Below, piece after piece: positions 1 to 8,982 of a stretch of 64,000 nt of DNA; positions within the stretch are counted from its first letter, which is position 1; every line of letters begins with the position of its first letter. Source of the DNA: LMUY01 sp965276785 (GTDB taxonomy: Bacteria > Pseudomonadota > Alphaproteobacteria > Acetobacterales > Acetobacteraceae); contig OZ255629.1 in the NCBI GenBank assembly GCA_965276785.1, forward strand, positions 1,054,001 through 1,118,000, in the 5' to 3' direction. The notes beneath the pieces are model-generated. The model searched no databases. It was not told where the DNA came from and was given only the letters and a program-made list of their open reading frames with translations. The position numbers and the translations under genes are program-made.

Positions 1-604
1 GATCATCGATCAAGCCGTCATCGGTCCGATGCGCCAGGTTGTACTGGTTCTGCACGCAGACCACCTGGCAAATTCGGCGCCCTTCCGCGACCTGGGCCGG
101 GGTCACGTTGCTCAGCCCGATGTGGCGCACCAAGCCCCGGCGTTGCAGTTCGGCCAGAACGGTGAGGGGGGCTTCGATCGAGCCTTCGGCAGGACCATGC
201 CTGCTGAACATGGCGCGCATGTTCACCACGTCGAGCACGTCCAAGCCGAGGTTGCGCAGGTTGTCGTGAACCGCCTGGGTGAGGTCTGCGGGCGAGAAGG
301 CTGGGTTCCACGATGCGTCCTCGCCGCGCCGGGCGCCGATCTTGGTGACGAGGACGAGGTCGTCGGGATAGGGATGGAGCGCCTCGCGGATGAGCTGGTT
401 GGTGACGTGCGGGCCGTAAAAGTCGCTGGTGTCGATGTGGTTGACGCCGCTCGCCACCGCTAGGCGGAGCACCGCCAAGGCGGCGTTCCGGTCTTTGGGC
501 GGCCCGAACACGCCGGGTCCTGCAAGCTGCATGGCGCCGTAGCCGAGCCGCGTCACACGCAGTGCCCCGAGCGCGAAGCTGCCAGATTGGTTGATGCCGG
601 ACAT
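1..604 (-). CDS. Aldo/keto reductase (partial, C-terminus outside window)
   Basis: The minus-strand frame opens with ATG at 604 and runs off the window start after about 201 codons. It reads as an aldo/keto reductase, a family of NAD(P)H-dependent carbonyl reductases with a TIM-barrel fold. The catalytic Asp/Tyr segment HIDTSDFYG lies near residue 60, the Lys strand LVLVTKIG near residue 85, and the later barrel strands VRHIGLSNV and VQNQYNL follow at about 160 and 185. It is the first gene upstream of an SDR on the same strand, 26 nt away, so the two probably share a transcript. The substrate cannot be told from the sequence. Confidence 0.85.
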   Translation of the reverse strand, partial: MSGINQSGSFALGALRVTRLGYGAMQLAGPGVFGPPKDRNAALAVLRLAVASGVNHIDTSDFYGPHVTNQLIREALHPYPDDLVLVTKIGARRGEDASWNPAFSPADLTQAVHDNLRNLGLDVLDVVNMRAMFSRHGPAEGSIEAPLTVLAELQRRGLVRHIGLSNVTPAQVAEGRRICQVVCVQNQYNLAHRTDDGLIDD

Positions 605-630
605 GCTTATGCTCCCTTTAACGGCAGCCG

Positions 631-1326
631 CTAGAGCAGGGTTTCGAAGCGGCAGTTCACCAGCACCTCCGCCACGGAGGCGGTGTTGGGCAGGCGTAGC
701 ACAGTCGCCACTAACACGGCGAGGTCCCGCGGATCGGTCATCGCCTCGCGCGGGAAGCTGGTGACCGCCGCCGTCATGTCGGTCGCCACGAAGCCGGGGC
801 ACAGCGAGGTTGCGCGCACGCCGTGCTCCCAGCCCTCGCGCCGCACCGCGTGGGTCAGGGCCGTCAGTGCGAACTTGCTCATCGCGTAACCGATGTTCTC
901 GTTGGCCACCCGCTTGCCCGAGAGCGAGGCGACATTGACGACACGCCCTTCGCCACAGGCCTTGAGCGCGGGCAGCGCCGCGCGGATCATGCGCAGCGGG
1001 CCCTTAACGTTCACGGTCCACATCGCATCCAGCGCGGTCTCGTCGGCGTCAACCAGCCTTGCCATCGGGTTGATGCCGGCTGCGTTGACGAGTGCGTGGA
1101 TGGCCCCGAAGCGTGCCTGCGTCGCCGCGACCCAGGCCTCGGCGCTGCCGGCCTGCTCGGCGTCATAGCGGTGCGTCATCAATCCGTCCGCTGCGGCCAG
1201 GCCGGACGCGTTGCGCAGCCCGGCGGAGACCTGCCAACCCTCCGCCAGCAGGTGCTCGGCTATGGCCCGGCCGATGCCGCGGCCGGCACCGGAGATCATC
1301 GCGACGCGTCCATCGCCCGCGAGCAT
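631..1326 (-). CDS. SDR family NAD(P)-dependent oxidoreductase
   Basis: A 231-residue short-chain dehydrogenase/reductase. The nucleotide-binding motif SGAGRGIG is at residues 12-19, the NAAG motif is near 80, and the catalytic YAMSK is near 145. The following PGFVATDM segment is typical of classical SDRs. I chose the ATG at 1326 because an AAGGTGG ribosome-binding site lies 9 nt upstream; a TTG at 1335 would add three residues but abuts that site. It precedes the aldo/keto reductase on the same strand, suggesting a two-gene reductase operon. Substrate unknown. Confidence 0.88.
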   Translation of the reverse strand: MLAGDGRVAMISGAGRGIGRAIAEHLLAEGWQVSAGLRNASGLAAADGLMTHRYDAEQAGSAEAWVAATQARFGAIHALVNAAGINPMARLVDADETALDAMWTVNVKGPLRMIRAALPALKACGEGRVVNVASLSGKRVANENIGYAMSKFALTALTHAVRREGWEHGVRATSLCPGFVATDMTAAVTSFPREAMTDPRDLAVLVATVLRLPNTASVAEVLVNCRFETLL

Positions 1327-1641
1327 CTCAGGCAACCACCTTCGGCGGCTGTGATGGCTCCCGGCAGATACTTAGGGCTGACCTAATACTTGGACGGCGC
1401 ACACAAATGTTCCATTCGGCCTCAGGTCTCTGCGGCATGGTCGACATCTCTGCCGTCGCTCTCGCATTCCATCTCGCTTGGATCTTCGAGCAGATCGGCC
1501 GAGCGGACAAGCCCATTTCGCAGCCGAGTGAGCGCACCCCTCTGGCGGCGGCCAGCCCGTGGACACCCGCCGGAACACCTGCCTACGATACACACTGGCG
1601 CACGACCGCTGTCATCGCAGGTTTGCCGGGAGTTCCGTTCG
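1327..1641. promoter_or_regulatory. Divergent intergenic region
   Basis: A 315-nt gap separates the minus-strand SDR from the plus-strand binding-protein operon, so promoters for both must lie here. The frame of the binding protein stays open back to a TTG at 1390, but that stretch has no signal-peptide or family features and I do not treat it as coding. I see no convincing palindrome or -35/-10 pair. Confidence 0.4.
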
Positions 1642-3135
1642 GTGCATCGTTTCATCCTGCTCGTCCTCGGGTCGATCCTGTGGACGGCTGTCGCATCCCC
1701 TGCCCGAGCGGAGGAACTCGATATCGGGCGCCCTGCCTCGGTCTCCGGCATGGACCCAGGCTTCCTGCGCGAGGCGGCGACGGTGGTCGACAACGTGTTC
1801 GATACCATGCTGCTGCGCGACGCTGCCATGAAGTTGCAACCCGGCCTGGCGTTGTCGTGGCAGGCCCTGGACGACACGACTTGGGAGTTCAAGCTGCGCC
1901 CCGGCGTCAGCTTCCAAAACGGCGAGCCGTTCACGGCCGATGCGGTGAAGTTCTCGCTGGATCGGGTGCTCGACCCGGCGGCCAAGTCCCCCACCGCGTC
2001 GTACATCAAGACCATCGCCGCCGTCGAGGTAATCGATCCGCTGACCGTGCGGATCCACACGCACGGCCCAGACCCGCTACTGCCGACGCGAATGAGCCGC
2101 TATCCCGCCTATATCGTGCCGCCGCACTATGTCCAGCAGGTCGGCAATGCAGAGTTCGCGCGCAAGCCGATTGGCACCGGCGCCTACCGGGTCACCGAAT
2201 TCGTGCCAGACGACCACGTCACCATGCAGGCCAATGCGCACTATTGGCGCGGCAAGCCCGCGATCGATACGGTTGTGTGGCGGGCCATCCCGGATGCGAC
2301 CGCCCGCTTCGCCGCGCTGGCCGCGGGCGAGGTGCAGCTGATCGAGAACGTGCCCGCAGAGTTGGCACCCGCCATTTCCGCCAATCCCGATCTGGATCTG
2401 GTCCGGGTCCGCCATGGCGGCTTGACGATCTATCTCGGCCTGAAGATGGCAGACAAACCGCTCGACGATGTTCGCGTCCGCCAGGCGCTTTCGCTCGCCA
2501 TCGACCGCAGCGCCATCGTCGCCAACCTGCTCGGCGGGTTTGCAACTCCGACCGGCACTCAGGTGGGGCCGTTCGACTTCGGCTATAAGGAGGAGCCTAT
2601 TCCGGCCTACGACCCGGCCAAGGCCAAGGCGCTGCTCGCCGCCGCCGGCTATCCGGACGGGTTCAGCATCCGGATGCAGGCGCCGCGGCACTATCTCAGC
2701 AGCGCCGAAGTGGGCCAGGTGATCGCGCGGGAGTTTGCCGCCATCGGGGTGAAGGCGGATTTGGACGTGCCGGAGTGGTCGGTGTATGGCCAGCAGGTTC
2801 CGGCGGGAAAGCAGGCGCCGATCTACATGCTCGCTTGGGGCTCCACCCAGACGCTGGACGCCGACGCGGCGATCTACCCTATCTTCCACAGCGGCGAGCC
2901 GTATTCGACCGTCGCCCTACCGGCGATGGACACGCTGCTCGACGCCACCCGCAGCACCATCGAGCCAGCACGCCGGGCAGAGGCGTTCGCCGCCGCGCAG
3001 GACTTGGCGGTGAGCCAAGTGCCGGTGCTCACGCTGTATCAGGAGGACGCGATCTACGCCAAACGCAAGTCGGTCCGTTTCACCGGCCGCGCGGACGCCC
3101 GCATCCCGGTGTTCGACATCCGGCTTGCCGATTGA
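1642..3135 (+). CDS. ABC transporter substrate-binding protein, family 5 (peptide/opine type)
   Basis: Periplasmic solute receptor of the SBP_bac_5 family, 497 residues. The GTG at 1642 is chosen because it gives a clean Sec signal peptide (RFILLVLGSILWTAVASPARA) and has GGGAG 9 nt upstream. The family signatures follow: MDPGF near 35, WEFKLRPGVSFQNGEPFTA near 100, and the RQALSLAID segment near 280. It starts an operon with two permeases whose coding regions overlap by a few bases. The downstream enzymes act on amino acids, so the ligand may be a small peptide or modified amino acid (inference). Confidence 0.9.
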   Translation: MHRFILLVLGSILWTAVASPARAEELDIGRPASVSGMDPGFLREAATVVDNVFDTMLLRDAAMKLQPGLALSWQALDDTTWEFKLRPGVSFQNGEPFTADAVKFSLDRVLDPAAKSPTASYIKTIAAVEVIDPLTVRIHTHGPDPLLPTRMSRYPAYIVPPHYVQQVGNAEFARKPIGTGAYRVTEFVPDDHVTMQANAHYWRGKPAIDTVVWRAIPDATARFAALAAGEVQLIENVPAELAPAISANPDLDLVRVRHGGLTIYLGLKMADKPLDDVRVRQALSLAIDRSAIVANLLGGFATPTGTQVGPFDFGYKEEPIPAYDPAKAKALLAAAGYPDGFSIRMQAPRHYLSSAEVGQVIAREFAAIGVKADLDVPEWSVYGQQVPAGKQAPIYMLAWGSTQTLDADAAIYPIFHSGEPYSTVALPAMDTLLDATRSTIEPARRAEAFAAAQDLAVSQVPVLTLYQEDAIYAKRKSVRFTGRADARIPVFDIRLAD

Positions 3136-3968
3136 CGGCGCTGACCCGCTCGGCGCCGCCCGACCTTGTCATCGGAGCCGGGTTGCTGCTGGCGGTGGTG
3201 TTGCTGGCGATTTTGGGCGGCGCGGTCTGGCCCGTGGACCCGATCCAGGGCTCGCTGTTTGCGACCATGAAGCCGCCGGGCAGCCACGTCGGCGGCGCCT
3301 TCTACCCGTTGGGAACCGACCAGACCGGGCGGGACATGCTGGCGCGCATTATCGCGGGCACGCGGATTTCGCTGGCCGTCGTGCTGGCGGCGGGAGCGAT
3401 CGGTGCCTGCGCCGGGACGGCACTGGGGCTGTGTGCCGGCTACTTCGGCGGGGCGGCCGACACCATCATCATGCGGCTGGCCGATATCCAACTGGCGATC
3501 CCGTTCATCCTGCTGATCCTGCTCCTATTGGCGGTGATCGGCCCGGGCGTGTCCAACCTCGTCATCGTGCTGGGCGTGACCGGCTGGGCGATCTACGCCC
3601 GCACCGCGCGCGCCCGCACGCTGGAAGTCCGCGAGTTGGAATACGTGGAGGCCGCGCGCGCGATCGGCGGCCGGGCACGGCGCGTCGTGCGCCGCCATGT
3701 CCTGCCCAACATCCTGCCGTCGCAGATCGTCCTGCTGACGCTCGATCTGCCCCGTCTGGTGGTGCTGGAGGCGTCGGTCGGCTTCCTCGGCTTGGGCGTG
3801 CAGCCGCCGACGCCCACGCTGGGCAACCTAATCGGCGACGGCCGCTCGCTGCTGATCGTCGCCAGTTGGATGGTGGTCTATCCGGGCATCGTCATCTCGG
3901 CCCTGGTGGTTGGCTTCAACCTGGTCGGTGATGGCCTGGTGCACTGGATGGACCGGCGCGCCCGATGA
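3132..3968 (+). CDS. ABC transporter permease, DppC type
   Basis: Inner-membrane permease of the oligopeptide/dipeptide family, 278 residues. Translation probably starts at TTG 3132, which overlaps the stop codon of the binding-protein gene. An N-terminal helix (residues 12-30) precedes the conserved GTDQTGRDMLARIIAGTR loop. The cytoplasmic EAA loop reads EYVEAARAIGG...RRHVLPNILP near residues 165-190, the contact site for an ABC ATPase. The reading frame remains open upstream into the binding-protein gene, but that extension is only a shadow. It overlaps the next permease by 4 nt. Confidence 0.9.
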   Translation: MTALTRSAPPDLVIGAGLLLAVVLLAILGGAVWPVDPIQGSLFATMKPPGSHVGGAFYPLGTDQTGRDMLARIIAGTRISLAVVLAAGAIGACAGTALGLCAGYFGGAADTIIMRLADIQLAIPFILLILLLLAVIGPGVSNLVIVLGVTGWAIYARTARARTLEVRELEYVEAARAIGGRARRVVRRHVLPNILPSQIVLLTLDLPRLVVLEASVGFLGLGVQPPTPTLGNLIGDGRSLLIVASWMVVYPGIVISALVVGFNLVGDGLVHWMDRRAR

Positions 3969-4879
3969 TGCGCGTGGTTGCGCATCGGCTCGGCGTGTCG
4001 GTGGTCGTCTTGCTCGGCGTCTCCGCGGTCGTGTTCTTCGCGCTGTTCCTGACCGGCGACCCGGCGGCCCTGATGCTGCCGCCAAGCGCCAGCCGCGCCG
4101 ACATCGCGCAATACCGGCACGCGCTGGGCTTCGACGATCCCGCCTTGGTGCAGTTCCTGCGCTACCTGGCCCACGCGGCCACGGGCGACTTCGGCCAGTC
4201 GCTCCGCTTCGGCCGCCCTGTGCTCGGGCTGATCGCCGAACGGCTGCCGGCCACGGCGCTGCTGGCGGTGACCGCACTCGGCTGGAGCACGCTGCTGGGC
4301 CTGGTGCTTGGCACGCTCGCCGCCGTGGCCGCCAACACGCCGCTCGACTTCTTGGTGCGCTCGGTCGCGCTGTCGGGCCAGGCGGTTCCGGTGTTCTGGC
4401 TCGGCCTGCTGCTCGTGCTGGTGGTGGCGTTGCGGTGGCGGCTGCTGCCCACCGGCGGGTATGGCGGCATCAGCCATCTCATCCTGCCGGCCATTACCTT
4501 GGGCGCCTACTACATGAGCGCCGTCACGCGGCTGGTGCGCGTCAGCCTGATCGAGGCGCTGCAACAGGATTACGTCCGCACCGCCCGGGCCAAGGGGCTG
4601 ACGGAGGTGCGGGTGGTGCTGCGGCATGCGTTGCGCAACGCGCTCATCCCGGTGGTGACGGTGCAGGCCATTCAATTCGCCTCCTTGCTGGGCGGCGCGG
4701 TGGTGACGGAGATCATCTTTGCCTGGCCGGGTGTCGGCCGGCTCGCGGTCCAGGCGGTGCAGAACCGTGATTTCCCGCTGGTCCAGGCCATCGTGCTGCT
4801 GGCGGCGGTGGCGTTCGTAGTGGTGAATTTGCTGGTCGATCTGCTCTACACGATGCTGAACCCGCGGGTGCGGCTGTGA
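3965..4879 (+). CDS. ABC transporter permease, DppB type
   Basis: Second membrane subunit of the same importer, 304 residues, starting at an ATGA overlap with the previous stop. The N-terminal helix, the GDFGQSLRFGRPV segment near residue 75, and the EAA loop DYVRTARAKGLTE...RHALRNALIPV near 200 are typical of DppB/OppB proteins. No ATPase gene of the DppD/DppF kind follows. The pump must therefore borrow a nucleotide-binding subunit encoded elsewhere, or the operon has lost it. Confidence 0.9.
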   Translation: MMRVVAHRLGVSVVVLLGVSAVVFFALFLTGDPAALMLPPSASRADIAQYRHALGFDDPALVQFLRYLAHAATGDFGQSLRFGRPVLGLIAERLPATALLAVTALGWSTLLGLVLGTLAAVAANTPLDFLVRSVALSGQAVPVFWLGLLLVLVVALRWRLLPTGGYGGISHLILPAITLGAYYMSAVTRLVRVSLIEALQQDYVRTARAKGLTEVRVVLRHALRNALIPVVTVQAIQFASLLGGAVVTEIIFAWPGVGRLAVQAVQNRDFPLVQAIVLLAAVAFVVVNLLVDLLYTMLNPRVRL

Positions 4880-6240
4880 GGGCCGGCGGCGCGGCGCTGC
4901 CGCAGGTGGCCGTCTTGCGACGGGACTGCCTCGCTTTGCTGGAGCAATGGGTCGCCATCCCGTCGGTTGCCGGCGACGGGGCCAGCCTGCGCAGGATGGC
5001 GCGTACGGTTGCGAGCTATCTGCGTGACCGGCTCGGGGCTGAGCTGATCGGGGACGCCGATGCCCCGGTCCTGCATGCGCGGATCGATCGCGGTGCGCCG
5101 GTCACCCTCCTGCTGTACAACATGTACGATGTGATGCCGGCCGATGCTGCGGGCTGGACAGTGCCGCCGTTTTCCGGCGGGGTCGCGGACCTGGCTGGCC
5201 TCGGCCCGTGCTACATCGCCCGCGGGGCCGAGAACAACAAGGGACCGCTTGCGGGCATGCTGGTGGCGCTGGCTGCGTTGCTCGACGCCGATGCTTTGCC
5301 TGCCAACATCGAGATCTTGCTCGACGGGCAGGAAGAGAGCGGCAGCTTCGCGCTCCGCCGCTACTTGGAGCGGGCCGATACGCCCGTGCGGATTTGCGAT
5401 GCCGCGCTGTTTCCCTCGTTTTGCGAGTATGGCGGCGGCCCGCCGCGGGTCTATCTGGGCAGCAAGGGCATCGCCCACGGCCGCATACGGGTGTCTGGCG
5501 GCCATTGGGGCGGACCGCGCCGCGCCATCCATTCCAGCAACGCCGCATGGATCGCCAGCCCGGCCTGGCAACTTGTGGAGGCACTGGCTCCGCTCGCGCC
5601 GGGCCGGCTCGGCCGCATCGCGCTGCCATCCGACGCGGGCGCCATGCTGCATGAGCTCGCCGCCGGGTTCCGCCCAGAGGATGAGCTGAGCTTCCGCGAG
5701 GCGGCGGGTTTTGCCGTTGGCGGCGATGCCGCGGCGTTGCTGGAGGCGGTTCTGACCACGACCTCACTCAACCTGTCCGCGCTTGCGGCCGAGCCACAAA
5801 ACGCGCGGGCGGTGATCCCGTCCGCCGCCGAGGCCCGGTTCGATTTGCGGCTGCCACCAGGCGTCGACCCGGCGGCAGTGCTGAGCCAGCTGGCCGCGGA
5901 CCTGGCGGCCAAAGCAGCCGAACTGGCCGTGGAGGACGCCTATCCCGGCCATCGCTTCGCCGCCGAACAGCCGGCCGTTCGCGAGCTGGTCCGGCTCTAC
6001 CGGGATCACGGCGCGCCGCCGCAGCTCTGGCCCTGGGCGATCGGCGCGATGCCGGCCTATGCCTTCGCCGCAGTGGCGCCGTGCTTGCTCATCGGCGGGC
6101 TGGGGCGGGGCGGCAACGCGCATGGCGTCGACGAATATGTGACGCTGGCGGGGCTCGACCGGTTTTTGGCCTTCATGCTGGATTGGCTGCCCGCCACCGC
6201 GGTGGCGCTGACCGCCCGACCCAATGGAGATTCTCAGTGA
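4876..6240 (+). CDS. M20-family hydrolase-like protein with altered metal ligands
   Basis: A 454-residue protein of the M20/ArgE/DapE/ACY1 fold, starting at GTG in a GTGA overlap with the permease. The scaffold is clear: LLYNMYDVMP near residue 78, GAENNKGPLAGML near 115, DGQEESGS near 150, and GNAHGVDEYV near the C-terminus. In canonical M20 enzymes the first motif is HxD and the second carries a bridging Asp. Here the His is Met and the Asp is Asn, and the usual third-ligand region (SFCEYGG) has no Asp at the expected place. The catalytic Glu pair and final His remain. It may use another metal arrangement or not hydrolyse peptides at all. The operon context points to an imported amino-acid derivative. 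Confidence 0.75.
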   Translation: MRAGGAALPQVAVLRRDCLALLEQWVAIPSVAGDGASLRRMARTVASYLRDRLGAELIGDADAPVLHARIDRGAPVTLLLYNMYDVMPADAAGWTVPPFSGGVADLAGLGPCYIARGAENNKGPLAGMLVALAALLDADALPANIEILLDGQEESGSFALRRYLERADTPVRICDAALFPSFCEYGGGPPRVYLGSKGIAHGRIRVSGGHWGGPRRAIHSSNAAWIASPAWQLVEALAPLAPGRLGRIALPSDAGAMLHELAAGFRPEDELSFREAAGFAVGGDAAALLEAVLTTTSLNLSALAAEPQNARAVIPSAAEARFDLRLPPGVDPAAVLSQLAADLAAKAAELAVEDAYPGHRFAAEQPAVRELVRLYRDHGAPPQLWPWAIGAMPAYAFAAVAPCLLIGGLGRGGNAHGVDEYVTLAGLDRFLAFMLDWLPATAVALTARPNGDSQ

Positions 6241-7226
6241 GCCTGGCAGATTTCGCCCGCGTCGAACTCGGCTTCTTGCCCACGCCGGTCGAACCGCTCG
6301 GCCGCTTGAGTGAGCAGCTCGGCATCCGGCTGCACATCAAGCGCGACGACTACACGGGCTTCGGCGGCGGCGGCAACAAGGTGCGCAAGCTGGAGTTCCT
6401 GATGGCGGAAGCAATCGCGCTCGGCGCCGGTGTGCTGATCACCACGGGGGGGCATCAGTCCAATCACGCCCGCATGGTCGCGGCGGCGGCGTGCCGGTTC
6501 GGCATGGCTTCGGTGCTGGTGCTGCGTGGCGACGCACCCGCCGAGTATCAGGGCAACCTGCTGCTCGACCGGCTGTTCGCGGCAAGGCTCGAGTTCCTCG
6601 ATCCCGACGACTACTTCCATCTGATCGATAGGCGGATGGAGGCGCATGCCCAGGCGGCGCGCGACGCGGGATTGGTGCCGTATGTCATCCCGCTGGGCGG
6701 CGCCAATCCGCTCGGCGCGCTGGGCTATGTGCGCGCGGTCGAAGAGATGCAGGCGCAGTTGGCGCAGTCCGGCGCGTCCGCACCCGACGTGATCGTGGCG
6801 CCGGTCGGGTCCGGCGGGACGCTCGCCGGGCTCCATGTCGGCGTGCGGATGCATTGGCCGGGCACGCGCATCGTCGGCATCAGCGTCAGCCGCGACGCAG
6901 CCTGGTTCCAGCAGCGCGTGGCGCAGATGGCGACGGAGTGTGCCGCGCTGCTCGGCTTGCAGTTTCGGTTCGCGCCGGCCGATATCTGGGTCGAGGACGG
7001 CCATGTCGGCCCTGGCTATGGCAAGCCGAGCCCCGGCGGCGTCGCTGCCATCCGTCGCGTCGCGGCCAGCGAGGGCGTGTTGCTCGACCCGGTCTACACC
7101 GGCAAGGCGATGGACGGCCTGTTCAGCCTGGTTGCATCCGGCGTCATTGCGCCCGGTGCGCAGGTGATGTTCCTGCATTGCGGCGGCAGCCCCGCGTTGT
7201 ATCCGTTCGCCCGCGACCTGGCCTAG
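6237..7226 (+). CDS. PLP-dependent D-cysteine desulfhydrase / ACC deaminase family enzyme
   Basis: A 329-residue fold-type II PLP enzyme starting at GTG 6237, overlapping the previous stop. The PLP lysine is in GGGNKVRKLEFL near residue 50, followed by TTGGHQSNHARM (substrate/PLP Ser-Asn loop) near 75. A phosphate-binding glycine loop, APVGSGGTLAG, is near 190. Length and motifs fit D-cysteine desulfhydrase and 1-aminocyclopropane-1-carboxylate deaminase, which cannot be separated here with confidence. Members release ammonia from unusual amino acids, consistent with catabolism of the imported substrate. Confidence 0.85.
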   Translation: MSLADFARVELGFLPTPVEPLGRLSEQLGIRLHIKRDDYTGFGGGGNKVRKLEFLMAEAIALGAGVLITTGGHQSNHARMVAAAACRFGMASVLVLRGDAPAEYQGNLLLDRLFAARLEFLDPDDYFHLIDRRMEAHAQAARDAGLVPYVIPLGGANPLGALGYVRAVEEMQAQLAQSGASAPDVIVAPVGSGGTLAGLHVGVRMHWPGTRIVGISVSRDAAWFQQRVAQMATECAALLGLQFRFAPADIWVEDGHVGPGYGKPSPGGVAAIRRVAASEGVLLDPVYTGKAMDGLFSLVASGVIAPGAQVMFLHCGGSPALYPFARDLA

Positions 7227-7229
7227 CCT

Positions 7230-8207
7230 GTGGTCCCGGTGCGCTTTCTCAGTGCCGGCGACGTCCGCGCCGCGGGCGGGTTGGACGTCGCCGCGGCGAT
7301 GGCCGATCTACGCGCCGCGCTGGCGTTGTGGCGTGCCGGGGATGCCGAGATGCCGCCGGAGGTCTCCGTCGGGCTCGGCGGCGCGGGCGGCCGGGCCTAT
7401 GCGCTGCCCGCGCGGCTGAGCGGGTCGGCCAACGTGGCCGGGGTCAAGTGGACCGCTCATCGGCAGGAGCTCGATGATGGCCTTCCCTCGGCGGTCGCCA
7501 TCACGCTGGTCAGCGACGCGGCCACCGGGCTGCCGATTGGCCTGGTCGAAAGCGGCCAATTGACCGCGACACGAACGGCGGCGTGCTCGGCCCTGGCGCT
7601 CCAGCTCGGTGCCAGCGCTCCGTTGCGGCGGGTGGCGCTAGTCGGCGCGGGAGTGCAGGCGCGCGCCCATTTGCACATGCTGGCGGCCGTGTTCCCGAGC
7701 TTGGACGCGGTGACGGTGTGGAACCGCACGCCGGGTCATGCGCGCGCCATGCTGGATGCGGTGACGGCACCCTGGCCCGTGCACCACGCGCTGGAGTTAG
7801 CAGCGGCGATTGACGGCGCCGATGCGATATTGTGCTGCACCGCCGCTCGCGCGCCGCTGCTCGGGGCCGGCGCCATTCGGCCCGGGCGCATCGTGGTGCA
7901 GGCCGGATATCATGAGGTCAGCTTCGAGGCGATTGAGCGTGCTGACATCGTGCTGGTCGATCTATGGGGCGAGTTCCGGCTGACCAGCGCCAAGAGCCTG
8001 TTCCAGATGCATCGCGCCGGCCGTTTCCCTGCCAGCCGGGTTGCGGCCGATCTTGCCCAACTGGTGCTGGATGGCTGGCGTTCCCCCAACGGCGCCAGCG
8101 TCTACTTCTCCAGCTTCGGCTTGAACCTGTTCGACATCGCATTAGCCGGGCGCGTGTTGCGTGAGGCTGGGAGGCGTGGCGTGGGAACGATGCTGGATTT
8201 GGCGTAG
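7230..8207 (+). CDS. Ornithine cyclodeaminase / mu-crystallin family protein
   Basis: A 325-residue NAD(P)-binding protein of the OCD/mu-crystallin family, starting at GTG 7230 just 3 nt after the PLP enzyme (GTG 7239 is also possible). The substrate segment AGVKWTAHRQELDDGLPS lies near residue 75, ESGQLTATRTAACSALA near 110, and the Rossmann motif VGAGVQARAHL near 135. Members are ornithine cyclodeaminases, alanine dehydrogenases or ketimine reductases. It is the last gene of the operon and supports a role in breaking down or recycling an unusual amino acid (inference). Confidence 0.87.
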   Translation: MVPVRFLSAGDVRAAGGLDVAAAMADLRAALALWRAGDAEMPPEVSVGLGGAGGRAYALPARLSGSANVAGVKWTAHRQELDDGLPSAVAITLVSDAATGLPIGLVESGQLTATRTAACSALALQLGASAPLRRVALVGAGVQARAHLHMLAAVFPSLDAVTVWNRTPGHARAMLDAVTAPWPVHHALELAAAIDGADAILCCTAARAPLLGAGAIRPGRIVVQAGYHEVSFEAIERADIVLVDLWGEFRLTSAKSLFQMHRAGRFPASRVAADLAQLVLDGWRSPNGASVYFSSFGLNLFDIALAGRVLREAGRRGVGTMLDLA

Positions 8208-8211
8208 GGCT

Positions 8212-8817
8212 TCAGGCGCCCGGATCAGGGTCTTCCGACGGTTCGGCAGCTGCGTCCGGCCGGGCAAATTCGTAAATCTCGGCCAGTGGGATCCGCAGCC
8301 CAACGCTGCGTAGCTCCAAATCGGCGTCCGCACCGCCGAGCGCTTCGAATGACCAGGTCCCGTCCGCTGCTTTGCGATAGACATGGACGGCCATCTCTCC
8401 CTGATAGATGTCGACGATCTCGCGCACGCCCTCGACATCTTGCAGGTCGGCGCGTTTGCGGTCGCGAGCGCGCCAATCCTTGAGTTCGGAGGGCGATATC
8501 ACCTCGAAGACCACCACTGGGTGCTCCCCGCACCGGATGGTCACGTCTGGAATGCGGGCCGTCGGGCGCTGCTGCCGACGGGGTGTGGCACCGCTTCCGA
8601 TTTCCGGGCGGCAACCATTAGGATTCCCCTTGAGGCGGGCGGCCAGTGCCCCGGTGAGACCCGAGCCGATGGCAGCATGGTCCGGACTGGGAGCGGTATG
8701 GCCGATGACTCGGCCATCGATCAGTTCGTAGCGCCAGGCGTCTCCGAACGTCGATTGATCGAGCGTAAGGAAATCCGCCGCCGTCAGTGTCACGGTCGCC
8801 TGGGCAGTGCTGGTCAT
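8212..8817 (-). CDS. Uma2 family endonuclease-like protein
   Basis: A 201-residue protein of the Uma2/DUF820 family, which has a PD-(D/E)XK nuclease fold and is abundant in cyanobacteria and some alphaproteobacteria. The order of conserved segments fits: YELIDGRVI near residue 30, IPDVTIRCG near 90, VVFEVISPS near 102, and DRKRADLQDVEGVREIVDI near 118. It converges with the upstream operon, the stops being 5 nt apart. Actual nuclease activity is unproven for most members. Confidence 0.82.
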   Translation of the reverse strand: MTSTAQATVTLTAADFLTLDQSTFGDAWRYELIDGRVIGHTAPSPDHAAIGSGLTGALAARLKGNPNGCRPEIGSGATPRRQQRPTARIPDVTIRCGEHPVVVFEVISPSELKDWRARDRKRADLQDVEGVREIVDIYQGEMAVHVYRKAADGTWSFEALGGADADLELRSVGLRIPLAEIYEFARPDAAAEPSEDPDPGA

Positions 8818-8982
8818 GGCTGAACCCCCTCTTACCTCATGGTCGCGATATGCGCCTGCTTATGGCACATGAGTTGCTGCGCATGCGCAAGCGCGGGCGT
8901 TGAGAGGACACAACATGCCAGTTCTCCCCAGTGTCGCCGCCGCACCGCTGGGTGCACAACGCCGGGCGGCAGGGTAAGCCCG

